Positions 9,383-18,746 of a DNA stretch of 64,000 nucleotides are shown here, in pieces. The DNA comes from Ectothiorhodospiraceae bacterium (lineage in GTDB: Bacteria; Pseudomonadota; Gammaproteobacteria; Nitrococcales; Aquisalimonadaceae), in the NCBI GenBank assembly GCA_020831845.1, contig JAFIFV010000051.1, forward strand, positions 1 to 64,000. Direction: 5' to 3'. Position 1 is the first letter of the stretch, and the number at the start of each line of letters is the position of its first letter. Position numbers and translations under genes: made by a program. A model generated the notes under the pieces. That model worked only from the letters and a program-made list of their open reading frames with translations. It did no database searches and was not told where the DNA came from.

Positions 9383-10588
9383 CTATCGGGCAATCATGGG
9401 CAGGTCTCCCCGCAGGCCGACCGCGTGGGCCATCAGGCGCCGTTTGATCGGCGGCAGCCTGTCGGTCAGCTCGAATCCGATGTTGCGCGCCATGCGTCGC
9501 AGCGGATCACGGTTGCTGAACAGCCAGTGAAAGCCATCCATGGTGGTCTGCATCAGCGCGTTGTCGCCACGACGCCAGCGTTCGTAGCGACGCAGTGTGG
9601 CCAGGCCGACAGGGTCGCGCCCGGCGGCGGCCGCCTCGCCGATCAGCTGCGCCAGGGCCGCCGCGTCCAGGAACCCCAGATTGACGCCCTGACCAGCCAG
9701 CGGATGGATCACGTGCGCGGCATCCCCCACCAGTGCGAACCCAGGGCTCACGTATCGCTCCGCGTGCAGGGCCCGCAGCGGGAACCCGGCCCGCGATTCA
9801 CTCTGCTGCACGACCCCCAGCACCTCGCCGGCAGCTGCTTCCAGTTGCCGGTGGAACGCGGCATCGTCCATCGCCAGCCGGTTGGCCGCTTCATCGTCCG
9901 GCTGGGACCAGACAATGGAACAACGGCCATCCGCCAGCGGCAGCAGCGCCAGCGGGCCACCGGGCAGGAAACGCTGGCGTGCCACCAGACCATGTGCCTG
10001 CGCGAACCGTACCGTAGCCACCAGCCCCTGCTGACCGTAACCGTGCCTGCGCACGCCAATGCCCGCCCAGTCGCGCACGGCGGAACGGGCGCCGTCCGCC
10101 CCCACCAGCAGGCGGGTGCTGAGCCGTCGCCCGTCCTCCAGCCGCAACTGGACCTGTCCGGCATCGTCCGGTGACGCGGCGGCAATGGTCGCCGGCGCGA
10201 GGACCGTTAGTCGGTCGTCGGCGCTCGCGACCGCGAACAATGTCTGCTGCAGCAGGCCGTTCTCGACGATATGCCCCAGCCAGGGCTCACCCAGTTCGCC
10301 AGCATGGAAACGCACACGTCCGCCCCCGGCATCCCAGGCGTGAATCGCTTCGAACGGGCTCACCCGGGCAGACGCCAGCGTTGACCAGACGCCCAGGCGT
10401 TGCAGCATGCGCTGCGAGGCCAGCGTCAGCGAGGAAACGCGGTTGTCCATGCGGCCAGCGCTCCAGTCGGCTGCGCCGCGGGCTTCCACCACCGCCACCC
10501 GGAGACCGGAGGGCCGCAGAGCCAGGGCCAGCGCCAGGCCAACCATGCCGCCGCCGTTGATGACGATATCGAAAGCGCGTTCAGCCAT
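9383..10588 (-). CDS. ubiI: UbiH/UbiI/VisC-family FAD monooxygenase (probable UbiI)
   Basis: A 401-residue flavoprotein monooxygenase of the ubiquinone hydroxylase family. The FAD-binding GGGMVGLALA motif is near residue 12 and the second flavin motif GDAAHVIHPLAGQGVN near 285. UbiH is encoded directly upstream with an 8-bp overlap, and Coq7 (C6 hydroxylation) occurs at 36.3 kb, so the remaining ring position is C5, the job of UbiI (VisC). That assignment rests on elimination and synteny, as the paralogs are hard to tell apart by motif. The start at 10588 follows GAGGTGGGG and gives the normal family N terminus. Confidence 0.82.
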   Translation of the reverse strand: MAERAFDIVINGGGMVGLALALALRPSGLRVAVVEARGAADWSAGRMDNRVSSLTLASQRMLQRLGVWSTLASARVSPFEAIHAWDAGGGRVRFHAGELGEPWLGHIVENGLLQQTLFAVASADDRLTVLAPATIAAASPDDAGQVQLRLEDGRRLSTRLLVGADGARSAVRDWAGIGVRRHGYGQQGLVATVRFAQAHGLVARQRFLPGGPLALLPLADGRCSIVWSQPDDEAANRLAMDDAAFHRQLEAAAGEVLGVVQQSESRAGFPLRALHAERYVSPGFALVGDAAHVIHPLAGQGVNLGFLDAAALAQLIGEAAAAGRDPVGLATLRRYERWRRGDNALMQTTMDGFHWLFSNRDPLRRMARNIGFELTDRLPPIKRRLMAHAVGLRGDLPMIAR

Positions 10589-11831
10589 GCCCCACCTCTG
10601 CATCGGATTCCAGCGGCAGGCCCCGCGCCAGCCGGCCTCTGCCTGCCGCATGGCCCATGGCCTGCTGCATCAGTCGACGCCGCAGACCAGGCGCCAGTTC
10701 CATGCCGAGCAGCCCCAGGCTGCGGCCCAGGGCCAGCCCGGGCACGCTATTGGAAAACAGACGCACCAGGCCGTCGGTAAACGCCACCACCCTGCGGTAG
10801 TCGGGGCGGCGGGCACGCAGATAACTGTCGAGCAGACGTGGCGCACCGGGGTCATCGCCGGCCTGCCCGGCCCGGTGGAGGTGCTCGGCCAGCTCTGCCA
10901 CATCGCGCAACGCCAGGTTGAAACCCTGACCGGCCACCGGATGCAGGGTGTGCGCGGCATTGCCCACCATGACCACGCGCCCCTGACGCCTGGCCGTGCT
11001 GCGCATCAGCGGCAGCGGGTAGGCGGCGCGGGCACCCACCCGAAGCAGGCGGCCGAGCCGATAGCCGAACGCCTGCTGGAGGGCGTCCAGAAACCTGGCC
11101 GACTCCAGCGCCATAAGACGCTGGGCGGTGGCGGCACGCACCGTCCACACCAGCGACATCGCCTCGCCAGGCAACGGTAGCAGTGCCAAGGGGCCCTCCC
11201 GGGTGAAACGCTCGAAGGCGCGGCCCTGGTGCGGGCGTTCCGGGGTGACGTTGGCCACGATGCCGACCTGACCGTAGTCAGTGGTACGCACCGGCACGCC
11301 CAGTTGTTCGCGCACCACGGAACGGCTACCGTCCGCAGCCACGATCAAGCGCGCCGACAGCTGCTGCCCGCCGGTTTCAGTCTGAAGCCGGGCCTGCACC
11401 CGGTCGCCAAGATCCTCCAACGCATGCAGCCGCGCCGGGCAATGGATCTGCAGATTCCGCTGCACTGGCAGCCCCGCGTGCAGCGTTTGCCCCAACACAC
11501 GATTGGGGACAACATGACCCAGCGCCTCCAGGCTCTCGGCCTCCGCTTTCAGCCGGGTGGCGCCGAAACTGCCCTGGTCGGAAACATGGATCTGCCGAAT
11601 CGGCGCCGCGGCAGACCGTATCGCCTCCCAGCAGCCCAGCCCCTGGAATATCCGGGCACTGCTGGGCGACAGCGCCGTACTTCGGTCGTCATAGCTGGGT
11701 TGCCCCGGCGCCGGGGCCGGCACCGCCTCCACCATGGCCAGCCGCAGCGGGCTGGATGCCAGAGCACGGGCCAGGCTGGCACCCACCATGCCGCCGCCGA
11801 CAATCAGCACGTCCACATCCGCCTGGCTCAT
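10581..11831 (-). CDS. ubiH: 2-octaprenyl-6-methoxyphenyl hydroxylase
   Basis: A 416-residue FAD monooxygenase acting at C1 of the ubiquinone ring precursor. The dinucleotide-binding GGGMVGASLARAL motif is at about residue 12, and the conserved flavin segment GNAAHTLHPVAGQGFN near residue 290. It sits between pepP and the UbiI paralog, the arrangement pepP-ubiH-ubiI (visC) seen in E. coli and Pseudomonas, which supports UbiH for this copy. It starts 7 bases after the pepP stop and overlaps ubiI, so pepP, ubiH and ubiI are probably one transcript. Confidence 0.88.
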   Translation of the reverse strand: MSQADVDVLIVGGGMVGASLARALASSPLRLAMVEAVPAPAPGQPSYDDRSTALSPSSARIFQGLGCWEAIRSAAAPIRQIHVSDQGSFGATRLKAEAESLEALGHVVPNRVLGQTLHAGLPVQRNLQIHCPARLHALEDLGDRVQARLQTETGGQQLSARLIVAADGSRSVVREQLGVPVRTTDYGQVGIVANVTPERPHQGRAFERFTREGPLALLPLPGEAMSLVWTVRAATAQRLMALESARFLDALQQAFGYRLGRLLRVGARAAYPLPLMRSTARRQGRVVMVGNAAHTLHPVAGQGFNLALRDVAELAEHLHRAGQAGDDPGAPRLLDSYLRARRPDYRRVVAFTDGLVRLFSNSVPGLALGRSLGLLGMELAPGLRRRLMQQAMGHAAGRGRLARGLPLESDAEVGHG

Positions 11832-11838
11832 GGGTTCG

Positions 11839-13143
11839 TTATCCGTTCATCAGCGCCTGTATGTCATCCACCGCCTTTGGGGCGCCGTCGCTGAGGATGT
11901 CGGGGCCGTTGCGCGTGACCGCCACGTCGTCCTCAATGCGGATGCCGATATTCTTCCATCTGACATCCAGGTCCGGGAGGGTGTCCGCGAAATACAGGCC
12001 GGGCTCCACGGTCAGCACCATGCCCGGCTCCAGCTCGCGCCAGTGGCCATCGACCCGGTACTCACCCACATCATGCACATCCATGCCGAGCCAGTGGCCG
12101 GTGCGGTGCATGTAGTAGGGGCGGTATGCCTCGGATTCGATGAGATCGTCGACCGCGCCCCTGAGCACGCCCAGGTCCACCAGCCCCTGGGTCAGTACGC
12201 GCAGGGCCGCCTCGTGCGGCATGTTCCAGTGATTCCCTGCACGCACCGCGTCGATAGCCGCAAGCTGGGCTTCCAGCACGATGTCGTAGACGGCGCGCTG
12301 TTCCGCGGTAAAGCGGCCGCTGACCGGGAACGTCCGCGTGATATCGGAGGCGTAGCAATCCAGTTCACAGCCTGCGTCGATGAGCAGCAGGTCGCCATCT
12401 TCCAGCACATCCCGGTTCTCGATGTAGTGCAGGATGCAGCTGTTACGACCGGCACCGACGATGGGCGGGTAGGCGTGCTCGCCCCCGTGGCTGCGGTAAA
12501 CCTCGTGAAAGGCGGCCTCGATCTGGTACTCCTTCATGCCGGGGCGACAGATTTCCATGGCGCGACGGTGGGCCTGCACGGAAACCTGGGCCGCATCGCG
12601 CATCAGGCGCAGTTCCGCCGGGCTCTTGATCAGCCGCATTTCGTGCAACAGATGCTCCAGCGACACGAACTCCCCGGGCGCGCGGGCGCCGGCCCGCGAT
12701 CGGGCCCGGATCTGGTTGACCCAGCCGAACAGGGCCTGGTCGAAATCCTGGTGCACGCCAACCATGCAGTAGACCTTTTCACGCCCCTCCAGCAGGCCGG
12801 GCAGGATCTCGTCGATATCATCAATGGGGAAGGCGTCGTCGGCGCCGTAGACCTCGCAGGCGCCGTCCTGCCCGGCGCGCGGTCCGTCCCACTGCTCCCG
12901 CTCGGGATCGCGGTCGCGGCAGAACAGCAGGAACTCGCCGTGTGCCCGGCCAGGGGCCAGCACCATCACCGCCTCCGGCTCCGGAAAACCGGTCAGATAG
13001 TGGAAATCGCTGTCCTGGCGATAAGGGTAGAGCACGTCACGATTGCGCGTCTGTTCCGGCGCGGCGGCGAGCACGGCCACCGATTGCTCGCCCATCATGT
13101 TCATGAGTTCACGCCGCCGGCGCCGGTATTCGTCGATCTGCAT
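11839..13143 (-). CDS. pepP: Xaa-Pro aminopeptidase
   Basis: A 434-residue M24 metallopeptidase that removes N-terminal residues preceding proline. The dinuclear metal ligands sit in the expected motifs: DAGCELDCYASDITRTF (two Asp), HRTGHWLGMDVHD (His), and the downstream TVEPGLY and GIRIEDD (Glu). The N-terminal creatinase-like domain is complete and the length matches E. coli PepP. GGAGG precedes the ATG by about four bases. Located between the UPF0149 gene and ubiH, the conserved gammaproteobacterial order. Confidence 0.95.
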   Translation of the reverse strand: MQIDEYRRRRRELMNMMGEQSVAVLAAAPEQTRNRDVLYPYRQDSDFHYLTGFPEPEAVMVLAPGRAHGEFLLFCRDRDPEREQWDGPRAGQDGACEVYGADDAFPIDDIDEILPGLLEGREKVYCMVGVHQDFDQALFGWVNQIRARSRAGARAPGEFVSLEHLLHEMRLIKSPAELRLMRDAAQVSVQAHRRAMEICRPGMKEYQIEAAFHEVYRSHGGEHAYPPIVGAGRNSCILHYIENRDVLEDGDLLLIDAGCELDCYASDITRTFPVSGRFTAEQRAVYDIVLEAQLAAIDAVRAGNHWNMPHEAALRVLTQGLVDLGVLRGAVDDLIESEAYRPYYMHRTGHWLGMDVHDVGEYRVDGHWRELEPGMVLTVEPGLYFADTLPDLDVRWKNIGIRIEDDVAVTRNGPDILSDGAPKAVDDIQALMNG

Positions 13144-13217
13144 GCACCCTCCGTCGGGGTCAAGGCCGGGGCCGCCCCCCGGACATTCGGAAACTGTGAC
13201 GACCTGGCCAGCCGCCG

Positions 13218-13811
13218 TCAGTGAATCGTCCTGCTGTCGTTCCCGGGCAACCGCACATCCACCGGTTCCCGGCGCTTGACCGGCTGCAACTGCTCGCGGA
13301 CCAGCAGGACCGCAACACGGACGAATTCCACCAGTTCCTGGTAGGCATCCTGGTCACTCTCCTCCGCCGCCTCGCTGTCCACCCGCGCGATTTCCGCCAG
13401 CGAACCGAGGGCTTCGCGGACGTCCGCCGGCAGGGCGGCGTCATCCATCTTGCGCTCACTGCTGCCCAAGCCGAACAGATAACCGGTGCACCAGGCGCCC
13501 AACGCCTCGGCCAGAACACCGGGTGCAGCATCATCCGCGGGCAGCAGGAGCTGGAAATCCATGTTCGAGTCTTCCAGCCCTTCGCGCGTGGCCTGGTAGG
13601 TCAGGGCCAGCGCTTCCAGGCAACGCCGCGCCGGCTCGCCTTTCGGCTCGGTTCCATCCAGCACCTGGGCGATCCACGCTGCTGCCGGTGCATCCGCTGA
13701 GGCGCTGAGGGCGCCGCAAAGCACGCCATGGCTTTCCGAGGCACCAATGGCGGCACCCACATCGGTGAGCGCCTGTTCAAGATCGGCAAACGCTGGCAGG
13801 TCCACGGCCAT
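13218..13811 (-). CDS. ygfB: UPF0149 (YgfB) family protein
   Basis: A 197-residue acidic alpha-helical protein of the UPF0149/YgfB family, next to pepP as in E. coli. YgfB homologues bind few known partners; in Pseudomonas a YgfB protein is reported to modulate a regulator of beta-lactam resistance, but transfer of that role is speculative. Family features include the segment SHGVLCGALSA near residue 30 and FLFGL-type GYLFGLGSSE near 115. The ATG at 13811 with GGAG six bases upstream is preferred over a GTG four codons earlier. It is divergent from the zapA transcript. Confidence 0.85.
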   Translation of the reverse strand: MAVDLPAFADLEQALTDVGAAIGASESHGVLCGALSASADAPAAAWIAQVLDGTEPKGEPARRCLEALALTYQATREGLEDSNMDFQLLLPADDAAPGVLAEALGAWCTGYLFGLGSSERKMDDAALPADVREALGSLAEIARVDSEAAEESDQDAYQELVEFVRVAVLLVREQLQPVKRREPVDVRLPGNDSRTIH

Positions 13812-13956
13812 GTAGGGCTCCACGCTGGTCTATGTCGCTGTTGGTACGGATTCGGTATTCTACCATTGATAAACACAACAACTTGCCAGCCGAAACAGAT
13901 CGTCTGATCTCGTGTTCAGGCGGGTCTGGGCACCGCAACTGGTAGATGGGGACGAC

Positions 13957-14184
13957 ATGGACAGCGACCGAGTCATACGTCTGACCGAAGAGCTGCAACA
14001 ACTGGAACGCAAGCTGGAACAACTGGTTCAGCGGTCCGCCAGACTGCAGGAGGAGAACCGCGTGCTGCGCCAGTCGCAGGACTCCCTGAACGCCGAACGC
14101 GCCTCCCTGCTGGAGAAGAATGAACTGGCCCGCTCGAAGATCGAGGCAATGATCAGCCGCCTGAAAGCGATGGAGCAGCACTGA
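13957..14184 (+). CDS. TIGR02449-type small coiled-coil protein
   Basis: A 75-residue protein that is almost entirely a heptad-repeat coiled coil (LTEELQQLERKLEQLVQ onwards), matching the small TIGR02449 family found just upstream of zapA in many gammaproteobacteria. A GGGGA element precedes the ATG at 13957. Its last base is shared with the zapA start (TGATG), so both are translationally coupled. A cell-division role is plausible from location (resembling ZapB in size and coiled-coil nature) but not shown. Confidence 0.75.
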   Translation: MDSDRVIRLTEELQQLERKLEQLVQRSARLQEENRVLRQSQDSLNAERASLLEKNELARSKIEAMISRLKAMEQH

Positions 14185-14498
14185 TGAAACCCGCAGTGGA
14201 ACCGGTGAAGGTCACCATTCTGGACAAGGAATACCTGATAGCCTGCCCCGAGGACGAGAAGGAAAGCCTGTTGCGCTCGGCGGAGATGCTCCACCGGCGG
14301 ATGCGCGAGGTTCGCGACAGCGGCAAGGTGGTGGGCGCGGACCGCATCGCCGTCATGGTGGCACTGAACCTCGCCCACGACCTGCTCCGCTCAGAGGAGA
14401 CCGGGACCGACCTCGCGGACGCGTTGGAGGAGCGGCTGCGTGCCATGGACCGGCGCCTTTCCAGTGTTCTGGACATCAGCGGGCAACCCTCGTCCTGA
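14184..14498 (+). CDS. zapA: Cell division protein ZapA
   Basis: A 104-residue FtsZ-ring associated protein that cross-links FtsZ filaments at mid-cell. The N-terminal globular part begins PVKVTILDKEYLIACPEDEKESLL, matching ZapA, and is followed by the conserved RIAVMVALNLAHDLL helix and a C-terminal coiled coil. It is coupled to the small coiled-coil gene upstream and followed by 6S RNA and fthC, the standard zapA-ssrS-fthC block. Confidence 0.93.
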   Translation: MKPAVEPVKVTILDKEYLIACPEDEKESLLRSAEMLHRRMREVRDSGKVVGADRIAVMVALNLAHDLLRSEETGTDLADALEERLRAMDRRLSSVLDISGQPSS

Positions 14499-14577
14499 AT
14501 GGAACCATGCAGCCGATGTTCGCCTCATGGCCCGTTCCCCTTGCAGTCACGGGGCTTTGGCCCCACCATGACGGGGT

Positions 14578-14770
14578 GACATCCCCTGCGGCGTTCGAGA
14601 GCGGGCATTGCAATCCTTGACCCTCAATTGATTCGCCAGGGGAAATGGCGTGGTGAAAGCCGGTGCGCATGTCCGTCCCGTACGGAAAGCCTAAGGTTTC
14701 ACTCGTCCTCCCCACCTGAACCCAAGGGTTCAAGGGGCGAGACCCGCACGGCGCAGGCGGGGGATGTCCT
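14578..14770 (+). ncRNA. ssrS: 6S RNA
   Basis: The non-coding gap between zapA and fthC holds the global regulator 6S RNA, which mimics an open promoter and sequesters sigma-70 RNA polymerase. The 3' half closely follows E. coli 6S: the GTCCGT...ACGGAAAGCCTAAG segment, then CACCTGAACCCAAGGGTTCAAGGG. The two ends pair into the closing stem (GACATCCCC near 14578 with GGGGATGTC ending near 14769). Exact ends are estimates. Position before fthC is the conserved location in proteobacteria. Confidence 0.9.
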
Positions 14771-14815
14771 TGTATCTACCCCTATGAGCAGGGCCACCCT
14801 GCCCACCAGCAACGA

Positions 14816-15403
14816 ATGCCTTCACGTCAGCAGCTACGCCAGCATTTTCGGGAACTGCGCCGCGGCCTCAGCGAGCGCGAGCAGCACGCGGCAGCGGAGC
14901 GGCTCTGTCGGCTGGCCATGGGCTGGAGACCGTTCCGGCGCGCGAGGCACATTGCCCTGTACCTGCCGAACGACGGAGAAATCGATCCGACACCCCTGAT
15001 CCGCGCTGCCTGGGCCATGGGCAAGCGGGTATCACTACCCGTGCTTCGGCCGTTTACTCCCCGGGGCCTCTGGTTCGTCGATCACCGGCCCGGTCAGGCG
15101 ATGCGCCCGAACCGATACGGCATACCGGAGCCGGATGGCCGCATGCGACGGACGCCTTTGCGGGAACTCGACCTGATACTCACCCCGCTTGTCGCCTTTG
15201 ACGGCAACGGCAACCGGCTGGGCATGGGTGCGGGCTACTATGATCGATGCCTGGCACCCCTGCAGCGCCATCCCGGTTGGCGGAAGCCTCGACTCGTAGG
15301 CCTCGCACACCAGGTACAGCAAGCGGACTCACTGCCTGAACAGCCCTGGGACGTGCCGATGGCCGCCGTCATCACCGACCGCGGCATTATCCTGCCGCGA
15401 TGA
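14816..15403 (+). CDS. fthC: 5-formyltetrahydrofolate cyclo-ligase
   Basis: A 195-residue enzyme (YgfA/FthC) that uses ATP to convert 5-formyl-THF to 5,10-methenyl-THF, recycling a by-product of folate metabolism. The ATP-binding signature GNRLGMGAGYYDR lies near residue 138, and the N-terminal basic helix is typical. It directly follows 6S RNA, which in E. coli is co-transcribed with it. It connects functionally with the glycine cleavage and metF genes elsewhere in the window. Confidence 0.93.
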   Translation: MPSRQQLRQHFRELRRGLSEREQHAAAERLCRLAMGWRPFRRARHIALYLPNDGEIDPTPLIRAAWAMGKRVSLPVLRPFTPRGLWFVDHRPGQAMRPNRYGIPEPDGRMRRTPLRELDLILTPLVAFDGNGNRLGMGAGYYDRCLAPLQRHPGWRKPRLVGLAHQVQQADSLPEQPWDVPMAAVITDRGIILPR

Positions 15404-15470
15404 AGCCAGGCATGCACGGCGGGTGCTTCACGGGTTATCCTTTGCGCGCTGCCGAAACGGGAGAGCGCAC

Positions 15471-15929
15471 ATGAACTACTGGCTGATGAAGTCCGAGCCG
15501 GATGTCTTCGGCATCGACGACCTGGAGAAGCGCCCCAACCAGACCGAGCCCTGGGACGGCGTGCGCAACTACCAGGCGCGCAACATGATGCGCGACGACA
15601 TGAAAGTGGGCGACCAGGTCTTCTTCTACCACTCCAACACGCAGCCGCCGGGTATCGTGGGTATCGCCGAAGTCGTGCGGGAGGGCTATCCTGACCATAC
15701 CGCCTTCGACCCGGAAGACCCGCATTACGATCCCAAGAGCGACCGGGACAACCCCCGATGGTTCATGGTGGACGTTGCCTTCCGGCGCAAGCTGAAGCGT
15801 ACGATCACGCTGGCGGAACTCAAGGACAGGCCCGACCTCGACGGCCTCCCGCTAACCCGAAAAGGCAACCGCCTTTCGGTCATGCCGGTGAGCGAGGAAC
15901 ACTGGAAACTCATCCTGTCGCTCGAATGA
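15471..15929 (+). CDS. EVE domain protein (YTH-like fold)
   Basis: A 152-residue single-domain EVE protein. It opens MNYWLMKSEPDVF, the near-invariant start of the family, and contains WDGVRNYQARN and the GIVGIAEV strand. EVE domains belong to the PUA-like superfamily, bind modified bases in DNA or RNA, and are often found near core metabolism genes as well as in defence systems. The chosen ATG follows GGGAGA; the longer reading adds a non-conserved tail. Downstream of fthC, a common location in gammaproteobacteria. Confidence 0.9.
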   Translation: MNYWLMKSEPDVFGIDDLEKRPNQTEPWDGVRNYQARNMMRDDMKVGDQVFFYHSNTQPPGIVGIAEVVREGYPDHTAFDPEDPHYDPKSDRDNPRWFMVDVAFRRKLKRTITLAELKDRPDLDGLPLTRKGNRLSVMPVSEEHWKLILSLE

Positions 15930-15975
15930 GGGTGCGGGCTGTTCCCGCGCTCCCGGCAGACAGAGGGCCTGCCTC

Positions 15976-16929
15976 ATGAACCAGCCTGCCGTCCGGCCAC
16001 TAGGCCTGACCGACCATCGGATTGTCCTGCTCGCCGCCACCCTGGCCCTGCTGCTGGCCGGGCTCTGGTCGGGCTGGAGCGCGATCCAGCAACTCGAGGC
16101 CCGCAACGGCGTGGTGCTTTACACCTCCGTTCCGCTCAAGGAACTCGCCGTGGATTCGGTCTTGCTGGCGAACCAGCGATTCGAGGAACTGAATTACAGC
16201 TGGCCGCCGGAAGATGGCGTGCCCGTGGTTGCCGTCTCCCGTTTCCCTCAGGACATGGAGGAGTTGTCCGTGGACGAACGGAAGGCGCTCTTCCTGCGCA
16301 GCCTGCTCCCCATGCTGCTGGCAGAAAACTCCCGCCTTCGACAGAAGAACCGCACATTGAGAACCTGGTTCGAGCAGGGCGACCTCGACCCGGAGGGGCC
16401 CCGCTGGGAGCGCATCAAGACCCTGGGCGAGCAGTACCGCCTGGAGGGCGACCCCAATGACCCCGAGTTCCGGCTCGCCCTGCTACGCCGCGTCGACGCC
16501 GTTCCTGTGGATATGGCGCTGGCCCAGGCGGCCAAGGAAAGTGGCTGGGGCACATCCCGGTTCACGCGCGAGGCGAACAACCTGTTCGGCGTCTGGACCT
16601 GGAACGAGGAACAGGGCCTGCTGCCGGAACGCCGCCCGGAAGGAGCAACGCATTTTGTGCGCGTGTTCCCGGACCTGGAGTCATCAGTGCGTAATTATGT
16701 ATACACACTGAACGTCGGCGACGCGTACAGCGATCTGCGCCGGCTTCGTGAGGATCGGCGGGCGGCCGGGCAACCACTGCTCGGCCTGGAGATGGCCGAG
16801 GGCTTACTGCGCTACTCCGAACGGGGCGAGGCGTACGTGGACGAGATCCGACAGATGATACGAAGCAACGAACTGGACGCATTGCAGCACGTGGAGTTAA
16901 GGGACGGCACCTCGGGAAACGCTGATTAA
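15976..16929 (+). CDS. Bax-like glucosaminidase domain protein
   Basis: A 317-residue membrane-anchored protein with one N-terminal transmembrane segment (about residues 17-37) and a C-terminal glucosaminidase/Bax-type lysozyme-fold domain. The catalytic region contains AQAAKESGWGTSRFTREANNLFG near residues 182-204, in which the Glu of KESGWG is the probable catalytic acid. These enzymes cleave the glycan chains of peptidoglycan. The next gene encodes a peptidoglycan endopeptidase, so the pair may act together on the wall, which is inference. Confidence 0.85.
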   Translation: MNQPAVRPLGLTDHRIVLLAATLALLLAGLWSGWSAIQQLEARNGVVLYTSVPLKELAVDSVLLANQRFEELNYSWPPEDGVPVVAVSRFPQDMEELSVDERKALFLRSLLPMLLAENSRLRQKNRTLRTWFEQGDLDPEGPRWERIKTLGEQYRLEGDPNDPEFRLALLRRVDAVPVDMALAQAAKESGWGTSRFTREANNLFGVWTWNEEQGLLPERRPEGATHFVRVFPDLESSVRNYVYTLNVGDAYSDLRRLREDRRAAGQPLLGLEMAEGLLRYSERGEAYVDEIRQMIRSNELDALQHVELRDGTSGNAD

Positions 16930-17127
16930 CTCCCTCACTCTGCGGATTCTGGCGCCCACTTCGGTAAAAGTGTTGTCAAAAACCAACAACTCCAGTGGCT
17001 TATAGGCGATTTCTACTTGAGCGATAAAGTCTGCTGAGCTACTGTGTGTGCGATCCGGCGCCAGCCGCGAGCCCGGGTGCTCGCCTAACGAACAAGCCAG
17101 AACAACCATCCTTCTGAGGATTCCGTT

Positions 17128-18639
17128 TTGCGATCTTCCAGACTGACAGATATGGACTTCAAGGCGCGGCACACCCGCCGCTCACCTGCTGCCAGTTGGT
17201 TTACCAGGCTGCGGCGGCGCCCAGCCCTGCTTGCCGCCGTTGTGGGTCTGTCCGGATTGATGGCGCTGGCCATGACCGGCGGCAACCCGATGGAGGAGAC
17301 GGTAACCGATACCGTCGACACGGCGGACCCCGCGCCGCAAACGGCTCAAGCCGATAGGGATGAATGGCAGTCCGATCCGGAGCCGGTGGGCAGCAGGCCC
17401 GGTGCTCCGCTCGGGCGCTGGCAGCCTTCGGCACTGATGGAGCCCTTCATCCCGTTCTACGCTGGTGAGACGGTGGGCGCCCGCATTGCGGCCATGGAAG
17501 CCTCCATGCCGGAACCGACCGACCCGTACGCGGAGTACGAGAAGGTCGAAGTCCAGTCCGGTGACAGCCTGGCGCGCATCTTCGGCCGGATCGGTCTCAG
17601 CGCTGCAGAATTGCACCGCGTGATCAACGCGGACGAACAGGCCAAGGCACTGACTCGCATTCATCCCGGCAACGAACTCTATTTCCGGCTCACTCCGGAC
17701 GGCGAAGGGCTGGAGGAACTGCGATATCCGCTAAGCCGCACGCGAGCACTGCACATAGCGCGGGACGGCGATGGCTTCCAGGTGAACATCGAAGAAGAGG
17801 TACTGGAAACGCGGCGCCTCCACGCGGTGGGCGAAATCAACCGCTCGTTGTACCTCGCCGGTCGCCAGGCCGGACTCTCCAACCGCCAGATCATGCAGTT
17901 GATGAGCATTTTCGAGTGGCAGCTGGACTTCAACCGGGATGTGCGCTCCGGCGACATGTTCTCCGTGGTCTACGAGGCCGACTTCCTGAATGGCGAACAA
18001 GTGCGCGACGGGCGTATTGTCGCTGCCAAATTCATCAACCGCGGCAACCGGCACAAGGCCCTGCATTATGAACTGCCGGACGGCAGCAGCGGCTACTACA
18101 CCCCCGACGGCGAGAACCTGCGCAAGGCGTTCATACGCCGGCCGGTACAGAATGCACGCATCAGTTCAGGCTTCAACCGCAACCGCAAGCACCCGGTTCT
18201 GGGTGTCACCCGGCCGCATCTGGGCACCGATTTCGCGGCCCCCACCGGCACGCCCATCATGGCCTCCGGCAGCGGCCGCGTCATCCGTGCCAGCCGGCAT
18301 GGCGGCTACGGGCATACAGTGATCATCCAGCACAGCAACCAGTACCGTACGCTGTACGCTCACCTGTCGCGGTATGGGGAAGGTATTCGCGAGGGCGCCC
18401 GTGTGGAGCAGGGACAGATCATCGGCTACGTCGGTCGCTCCGGCCTGGCCACAGGACCGCATCTGCACTACGAATTCATGATCAACGGGGCGCACTACGA
18501 CCCGATGCGGGTCAACCTGCCCAACGGAGACCCCGTTCCCCAGGAGCACCTGGCAGACTTCAAGGCCAGCACCTCCAGCTTGCTGGCCCAACTGGAGCGG
18601 GTCACGGAAACCCAACTGGCACTGCTGGAAACGGATTGA
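17128..18639 (+). CDS. M23 family peptidoglycan endopeptidase (MepM-like)
   Basis: A 503-residue cell-wall hydrolase. A single N-terminal membrane segment (about residues 32-50) anchors it; then come an OapA/LysM-like region (VEVQSGDSLARIFGRIGLS, about 140-158) and a C-terminal LytM/M23 domain with zinc ligands in HLGTDFAAP and GPHLHYEF. It probably cuts D-Ala-meso-DAP crosslinks. The start is a TTG at 17128 with GAGGA six bases upstream; the first ATG eight codons later has no ribosome site. Confidence 0.9.
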   Translation: MRSSRLTDMDFKARHTRRSPAASWFTRLRRRPALLAAVVGLSGLMALAMTGGNPMEETVTDTVDTADPAPQTAQADRDEWQSDPEPVGSRPGAPLGRWQPSALMEPFIPFYAGETVGARIAAMEASMPEPTDPYAEYEKVEVQSGDSLARIFGRIGLSAAELHRVINADEQAKALTRIHPGNELYFRLTPDGEGLEELRYPLSRTRALHIARDGDGFQVNIEEEVLETRRLHAVGEINRSLYLAGRQAGLSNRQIMQLMSIFEWQLDFNRDVRSGDMFSVVYEADFLNGEQVRDGRIVAAKFINRGNRHKALHYELPDGSSGYYTPDGENLRKAFIRRPVQNARISSGFNRNRKHPVLGVTRPHLGTDFAAPTGTPIMASGSGRVIRASRHGGYGHTVIIQHSNQYRTLYAHLSRYGEGIREGARVEQGQIIGYVGRSGLATGPHLHYEFMINGAHYDPMRVNLPNGDPVPQEHLADFKASTSSLLAQLERVTETQLALLETD

Positions 18640-18746
18640 CCGCCTGCCTTCGTGCTGTCGGCGGCCCGTCCGGCATAGACCTCCGTGGGAACGCCAGGAA
18701 CAATTCACGGTCAATGTGTGAACAATGCCAGCTCTGCGTGCCTAAC

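Noticed and set aside
13144-13217. Small gene between pepP and UPF0149
   Set aside because: Only 74 bases with no ribosome site or stable frame.
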